Source: Cryptomeria japonica (Eukaryota; Streptophyta; Pinopsida; Cupressales; Cupressaceae). From it: 64,000 bases of DNA. Both the position numbers and the translations under genes were made by a program. Positions 58,929-64,000 of this stretch are shown in pieces. The DNA lies in the NCBI RefSeq assembly GCF_030272615.1, contig NC_081415.1:368016667-368080666 (forward strand), written 5' to 3'. Within the stretch, counting starts at the first letter, position 1; the number at the start of each line of letters is the position of its first letter. The notes below the pieces were generated by a model. It had not been told where the DNA came from, made no database searches, and saw only the letters and a list, made by a program, of their open reading frames with translations.

Positions 58929-59272
58929 AGCTATAAATACCTCAATCTACCTTTAAGATGAATGCTTTGATGAACTGCTTCACTTTTTTGCTAAGGATGC
59001 CTCCGCTCGGGAATTTTCGCGCTCTCGAAGGTTTTAATGCTCGGTGAATGAAAAAGGAGCCAAAACATGTGCTTTATAATGTTATTTTCTCCAACTACCA
59101 CATTTCTTGCTTGTCGATTAAGTCACAACTTAACTCATTTGTCGGTATAGAAGTAATTTCAACTTCTCACCATCAACCAAGGGAATAATAGCATGTTTTT
59201 CATTTTGTTGCGAAACCCCCAAAGGATTTTCCTTCAGTTAGATGAAGAGTCTCTTGCCGGTGGAGTGATACT
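58929..59272 (-). other. N3 spacer between ORF A and ORF B
   Basis: About 345 bp without coding signal. Minus-strand 'TATTTATAGC' near 58936 and 'TATAAAGCAC' near 59075 could be TATA-like elements for ORF B; this is only suggestive. Confidence 0.45.
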
Positions 59273-60346
59273 CTATTCTACCGGTGGAGGGGTATTCCCT
59301 TCAACATTCTGATCTGACTTTTTGATCCATTTTTTTGAGAATTCTTGCTTTACCTCTTCAACCTTTTCTTTACCTTTCAAACTAGGACCTTTGTTATTTG
59401 TCGATGGGGACTTGCTTCTACAAAAATTTGCAATATGTCTAATTTTGTTACAGGCATAACAAGTCACATTGTTTTTCTGAATAGCTTTCCCATATCCTAT
59501 GCCGGTATGTGTTTTGCATTGATTAGATAAGTGTCCAAATCTTCCACAAACATAACATTTTACATTCATTCTGCAATTTTCTGAGTTATGACCAACTTTG
59601 TTGCATTTAGAACATTGACTGGTGGGTGTATTAGTATTCTGATGATTTCTAGATCTACACTGATTTTCTCTATGACCATACTTGTTACAATTAAAGCATT
59701 TCCCATTGAATTTGTAAGCATTAGGTTGTCCTACCGGTTTGCTATGATCATGATTGTTTGCAGTACCAGAGCTTTCACCAGTTTCAAATCCAAGGCCATT
59801 TGTATCACCATTAGGTTTCTGATTCTTCAGCATGTCAACAAGTTCTTCAGAACTTTTCTTGAATTTCTCCTTGTGTTGATTTTCCGCAGTCGGTTCATTC
59901 TCCAAGATCCCTTTTTGTCTCATGAGTTCAATTCTGTCATTTTGTGTGTGCATCAAATATGTCTTCAACATATCCATTTCATGACTAAGTCTTGTGTTTT
60001 CATTTCCAGCATCATTTAGTCTTCTAGTCAAGTCATCTTCATTCTTCTTTTTGTCTTCAATTTCTTTACAAAACCTCATAGTCATATCTTGCATCTCATT
60101 TTTTGTTGTACAATTATCTTGTCTCAGCTTGTTTACCAAATCATTAAGAGTTTCATTTTCATCTTTGTCTTTCTGCATCTTCTCACAAAGTTCTCTTCTT
60201 TTATTCCTTGCTATAGTGTAATTTTCTTGAAGTGCTTGAATGATATCTTGAGCAGCCTTCAGATCATCCTCAAGTTTGATACTTTTCACCTTTTCTACAT
60301 CATAGTTTGAAAGAGTTGTTTCCAATTGCTTTCTCAAGTTTTCCAT
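59273..60346 (-). CDS. ORF A of N3: Gag-like coiled coil with four CCHC zinc knuckles
   Basis: 357 residues, unbroken. The start is taken as the ATG at 60346 (MENLRKQLETT), 58 bp inside the primer site; the frame is open further up but without ATG. Residues 1-185 are a highly charged coiled coil. Residues 217-230 (CFNCNKYGHRENQC), 245-258 (CSKCNKVGHNSENC), 264-277 (CYVCGRFGHLSNQC) and 296-309 (CYACNKIRHIANFC) are CX2CX4HX4C knuckles, the last with Gly changed to Arg. A Lys-rich tail follows ('LKGKEKVEEVKQEFSKKWIK') and is shared with N2. It would bind the element RNA, like copia Gag, which usually has one or two knuckles. There is no protease after it. Confidence 0.85.
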   Translation of the reverse strand: MENLRKQLETTLSNYDVEKVKSIKLEDDLKAAQDIIQALQENYTIARNKRRELCEKMQKDKDENETLNDLVNKLRQDNCTTKNEMQDMTMRFCKEIEDKKKNEDDLTRRLNDAGNENTRLSHEMDMLKTYLMHTQNDRIELMRQKGILENEPTAENQHKEKFKKSSEELVDMLKNQKPNGDTNGLGFETGESSGTANNHDHSKPVGQPNAYKFNGKCFNCNKYGHRENQCRSRNHQNTNTPTSQCSKCNKVGHNSENCRMNVKCYVCGRFGHLSNQCKTHTGIGYGKAIQKNNVTCYACNKIRHIANFCRSKSPSTNNKGPSLKGKEKVEEVKQEFSKKWIKKSDQNVEGNTPPPVE

Positions 60347-60403
60347 CTCTACCGGTGTCAAGATCTTCCTCAAGCTATTAGGCTTCTGAAAATAGATGAC
60401 CAA

Positions 60404-60415
60404 GCTCTGATACCA
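60404..60415 (-). other. Primer binding site of N3
   Basis: Minus strand TGGTATCAGAGC, exact complement of the initiator methionine tRNA 3' end, two bases after the LTR. Typical of copia elements. Confidence 0.93.
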
Positions 60416-60417
60416 AT

Positions 60418-61132
60418 TGTTAGGATTCCCAAAGATACTGAGAAGGGGGGGTGAATCAGTATCTGACCGGTAAGTATATTTTTTTAACTTATAACATGAA
60501 AAGCATATTAAAACTGTGTATCAATAAACCAGAAATAATGCACCAAATAAGAATAACAACCACAACATGAAAAGCACACCATAACAAAATGTTTTAACGA
60601 GGAAACCCGGTGTGGGAAAAACCTCAGTGGGATTTGTGACCCACATTATTCACTTACTAGCCAATAAGAGAATATTACTGCTACAATAGGGGCCTGTACA
60701 TGCAGAAAGGCCAAGTGCCTACAGCTCACTACTCAATTACAAAAGAAGTCACATTGACTTACAAAAATGGATTATACTAATCCAATGTCTTGTACTGCTT
60801 TAGATTAGCATCTGCTATGCCAGATTCAGTATCGGTTTAAGCTTTTCTACATACATAAACCCTTAACCACTATTTCGCATATTTGGTCTGCTACCTTCTA
60901 TTCATATTTTGCATCCTATCATAACATATATAAAATGATCTACAATGATCTCATACATATATGAGTCATATTACAATCTGCCATGTCATCTTACAAAAGA
61001 TTTTACAATTAATTAGAAAATACATTAATACAAAATTGCTATCAGCCAGGGTGTCGGTAATCTTCCTTTTTGGTGTCGGTGTTCTGTATGTCGGTGTAGA
61101 GTCTATTGGTGCTAGTTCTTGTGTCTGTCTAC
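60418..61132 (-). repeat. 5' LTR of N3 (715 bp, outer end missing)
   Basis: Aligns with 54462-55177 of the 3' LTR. The last 85 bp (counterpart of 55178-55262, including the TGTTGG terminus) are absent, and T2 coding sequence follows at once. Confidence 0.9.
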
Positions 61133-61740
61133 TTGTCTTTTTAATCCGATTTCTTCTATCTCTATTTGTACTTTTAAGCGTATCAGCTCTTGTGTGTCAT
61201 TTGTGATATCATTGGACTCTTCTAGAGTTTTTGTACTAGATGTATCTAAGAGATGATCTGGACCCCATTCATACTCGTTCGAGTCAGTTTCTGAATCATC
61301 TACTTGTTGTCTACCAGTGTATGTGACTGGAATTTTTAGTGGTGCAAACAATTCTCTGATTCTTTCTACCTCTTCTCTCATATCCTTTGGGACTTCTACT
61401 CCTTGTAATGTTGTAGCTGATACCATCGGAACTTGATCATTGGTTGTTTCCTCTCTCTTGATTGTCATTTCTTTTTGTTATTTTGCATACTCTTTTTGAG
61501 TTTGTTGAGTGTTTACTTCCTGTGATAGTGAAGGCAGTGTCTTTTTCTTCCACTTAGACTTAGAAGCATGTTTTTGGTCTGATGTCTTTCTTGGATTGTA
61601 TCCCAGTCCAGCTTTGTCATTTGCAAACTTTGTTTGTAGATGAATGGGTTCAATAATACCTTCTTGATTTTTTCCCAAAGGACCAGTACCTGAATATCCC
61701 ATATGTTGAATCATTTTATATCCTGGACCATATTGTGTTA
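61133..61740 (-). pseudogene. T2 G-patch region downstream of protease
   Basis: The minus-strand frame 61478-61714 has 'MGYSGTGPLGKNQEGIIEPI' and 'KAGLGYNP', a G-patch (Gly-rich RNA-binding motif) as known after the protease of Tat-like elements and some retroviruses. The following piece (61468-61133) has 'EVERIRELFAPLKIPVTYTG' and ends in 'QIEIEEIGLK' at the N3 border, where the frame resumes at 54461. Confidence 0.8.
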
Positions 61741-62920
61741 GAGAAATCTCACAATGTCTTAATTCTTTTTTTTCACTATCTTCTTTGAAAAGTCATTTGA
61801 TAATAGCATCCTCTTCTATTTCATCTGCAAGGGAAGTAGAGGATTGTACAAACAGACCGTCATATATGACATTTGGAGCGGAAGTTTGTGGCTTCATAAC
61901 CTCTGATGGTTTTCCTAACTGTCTTGGTGATGGAGGAAGAGAAATGAGTGAAAGGATTGGTTCTATCTTGTATCCATCCATGCTAGTATTTATGATTTTT
62001 AATTTCTTTTCTAAGTCCTTCATCAAGGTTTCTGAGCTTTCAGCTGTAGAGGTTGCTCTATTATGAGGCATAAAGATATCAACACTCTTTGTCAATGCAT
62101 TACAGGGGGAGTTTGCATCAGCAGGAATATTGACTTCAACCCTGTTATAAGGAAATTTTAAGAATTGATGATATGTAGATGGAAATGCCTTCATTTCATG
62201 AATCCAAGGCCTTCCCAGTAAGATGTTGTATGACAAAGGAAGATCGAGCACCTGGAAAATAACATCCCTTTCTACAGGTCCTACTCTGATTGGTAATAGT
62301 ACCAAACCTTTAGAGGTTCTTTCTTCTTGTTCATAAGATTTGATTATTATTTTCTTAGCCAGATCAATGATATTTTCAGAAAAGCCCAGCTGTGTAAGCA
62401 GATTATAGGTACAAGTATTCAACCCAAGGCCTCCATCTATCAAAACACATTTAACTCGGTGTTTATGGATCATAGCTTCAATGTGCAATGGTTGGTTATG
62501 TGGGTGATTCAGCGAGTTGTCATCTTCTTCAGAGAAAGTAAGATAATGAGGTGAAGTCAGGTGACCCACCATAGATTAAAAATAATCTATATCCAAATAT
62601 TTTAGGACATTAGTTGTGAGCAACATTTTGTCTAGGATCTCTTTATGAGCAGAAGAGATTTTGAGCAATTAAAAGATGGAGATTTGAGAATTCATTCTTT
62701 TCAGTTGTTCGACAATGTTATATCCAGAGGATAATGATGGAGTTAGTTGTTTAAATTTAGCAAATGTTGTATTTGTTTGTTTGTTTGATGAGGTTGGTAG
62801 GTTTGACGTCATTTTATCAAGAGTTGAAGAACTAGCTCCTTGGAGAGTGACCTTCTTTTGAGCATGGATCACAGCATTGGCATTTTGTGATTCGTTTTGT
62901 TTATCTTTGATTATAATCAC
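61741..62920 (-). pseudogene. T2 aspartic protease and preceding helix
   Basis: The helix 'YNIVEQLKRMNSQISIF' (about 62720-62670) precedes the protease frame 62572-61793. 'HRVKCVLIDGGLGLNTCTYN' carries the Asp-Gly-Gly form of the active site usual in Tat elements. 'VIFQVLDLPLSYNILLGRPW' and 'FLKFPYNRVEVNIPAD' complete the fold. Frame shared with the G-patch, with single stops. Confidence 0.87.
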
Positions 62921-62935
62921 ATTGCAATATTCAGG

Positions 62936-64000
62936 TTAGGAAGACTCAATCATGTTGATTACATTGTCATTGTTGGTATAGGTTAACTTTGGCACCTCCT
63001 TTTGACTTTGAGGAATCACCTTGTTCATAAACAAGTAAGGGATCTTTAAAAACTTTGTGATCAACATTAGTTGTGTGATTTCCAACAATAATTTTGCCAA
63101 CGTCAATGAGATCTTGAATCTCATGTTTGAGCTTCATGCAATTGTTTGTGTTATGACCTTTTTTTCGATGGTATTCATAGTATTCATGTTCTCTCCACCA
63201 TTTTAGTTTAACTTCCAGATCATATGGCCTAGAATTGTCTGGTAAGGTTATCAGGTCATTTTCCAATAAAGTTTTGAAAGCGGATTCATATGATTCTTCC
63301 AGAGGAGTGAAGTTGTATTTAGGTTTTGAAAGCCAAGGTTTCTTTTTAAACCATTGTTTTACTTTCTTTGGAGGATTTTTTGCTACGGTTTCAGCTGCTT
63401 TGAGTGCTTGTGTGCCACTAGCCAAGTTAAATATTGTGGATTTTGATTTTGCTTTAACAATGTCTACCACTCCATCATTAACAATATTTTTGTTGTTGTC
63501 TTTGCCATATTTCCAATATTTGTTCTTTTTTTTGGAGCTAGAGGCTTGTTGTGTTTCTTTCCAAAGTGAGATATCTCCTTTCTTTATAAGCACATCTTCC
63601 ATTCTAAGGGCATTGTCTACCATTTTGTTGAATGAGGGATATACTTGCATTTGGATATTGTATTTCAATTCAGGGATTAGGTTGTTGATGAAGATATCCA
63701 TCTTCTCAGAATCTGGAATAGGTTGTTAATATCTAGAGAACATCTTTCTCTATCTTTGGAGAAAAGTGAGAAAGGGCTCTCCTATGTTCCGTTTGGTATT
63801 GCAAATCTCTATCATAGTGACTGTGTGACGAATGTTATAGGAGTATTGTTGTAGAAATAGTTGGATTAATTCTTCAAAAGTTTTTATTCTCATAGGTAGG
63901 CTTGAGAACCATTCCATAGCTTTCCCCCCTAAACTTCTCAGGAAAAGGTGCATGAGATACATTTTTTTGTGCATGAACTCCATACATAAAGCACAAAATT
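62936..64000 (-). pseudogene. T2 Gag (C-terminal part; start beyond window)
   Basis: The frame 63983-63750 reads 'LFLRSLGGKAMEWFSSLPMR', 'FEELIQLFLQQYSYNIRHTV' and 'RNIGEPFLTFLQR', the Gag capsid signature. After one stop, 63701-62967 continues with 'MDIFINNLIPELKYNIQMQV', Lys-rich linker and the knuckle 'YYEYHRKKGHNTNNC', in which the first Cys is Tyr. A frame change near 62990 leads to the protease frame; whether it is programmed or an indel cannot be told. Confidence 0.87.

Larger units (their letters stand above)
54462..61132 (-). mobile_element. N3: best-preserved non-autonomous Sirevirus-like element
   Basis: LTRs at 54462-55262 and 60418-61132 flank ORF A (intact), ORF B (first 693 codons intact) and no pol. 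The primer site is perfect for initiator-Met tRNA. By eye LTR identity is about 95%, higher than in N2. The 5' LTR is short by about 85 bp at its outer end. TTGTT (54457-54461) and TTGTC (61133-61137) flank it and could be a target duplication with one change. The T2 reading frame is continuous across the site once N3 is ignored. Confidence 0.9.
28938..64000 (-). mobile_element. T2: Tat-like Ty3/gypsy element, interrupted by T3 and N3, runs off the right end
   Basis: Minus-strand order from right to left: gag (63983 and beyond), protease, G-patch, [N3], linker, RT, RNase H, extra RNase H, [T3], integrase, a long 3' region with a sense-opposed PMD gene, polypurine tract, 3' LTR. The coding frames on either side of N3 and of T3 continue each other, showing one element. 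Its 5' LTR is beyond 64000. Without the two insertions the visible part is about 13.4 kb. Confidence 0.85.

Overview
The window looks like intergenic DNA from a large-genome seed plant. A gymnosperm such as a conifer is my guess from the density and age of the nested retroelements, but no host gene proves it. Nearly every base belongs to LTR retrotransposons inserted into one another. I see no intact host gene, no tRNA or rRNA gene and no CRISPR. Most coding frames carry single stops, mostly TAG, as expected of old methylated copies.

Layout, with labels used throughout. N1 (1-2403, + strand) is the 3' end of a non-autonomous Sirevirus-like (Ty1/copia) element; it sits in the 3' LTR of T1. T1 (2404-19324, - strand) is a Tat-like Ty3/gypsy element whose RNase H is split by N2 (4545-12510, - strand), a complete non-autonomous Sirevirus-like element. 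H (about 20600-22179 plus 28863-28937, - strand) is an unrecognised coiled-coil reading frame. It is broken first by R1 (22180-28862, - strand), a gag-only element with two LTRs, and then by T2. T2 (28938 to beyond 64000, - strand) is a Tat-like element whose order is 3' LTR, a sense-opposed plant mobile domain (PMD) gene with its own TATA box, integrase, archaeal-type RNase H, RT, G-patch, protease and gag. T2 is itself interrupted by T3 (36577-51590, + strand, LTRs of about 3.5 kb) and by N3 (54462-61132, - strand).

The most interesting system is the N family (N1, N2, N3). LTR ends, an initiator-Met tRNA primer site and repeated polypurine tracts tie it to Sireviruses. Instead of pol it carries two proteins. 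ORF A is coiled coil plus four or five CCHC knuckles, about 360-440 aa. ORF B is one frame of about 1030-1150 aa with a conserved N-terminal globular domain, a lysine-rich nuclear-localisation-like middle and a coiled-coil tail. ORF B is collinear between N2 and N3, and its C-terminal tail is recognisable in N1. I do not recognise the N-terminal domain.

Two other points stand out. T1 and T3 place an extra RNase H domain between protease and RT, whereas T2 places it after RT-RNase H. T2 carries a PMD gene on the opposite strand between integrase and 3' LTR. Several LTRs also hold private tandem repeats: about 75 bp x8 in T1, 19 bp x5 in N2, and dyad-rich arrays in T3.
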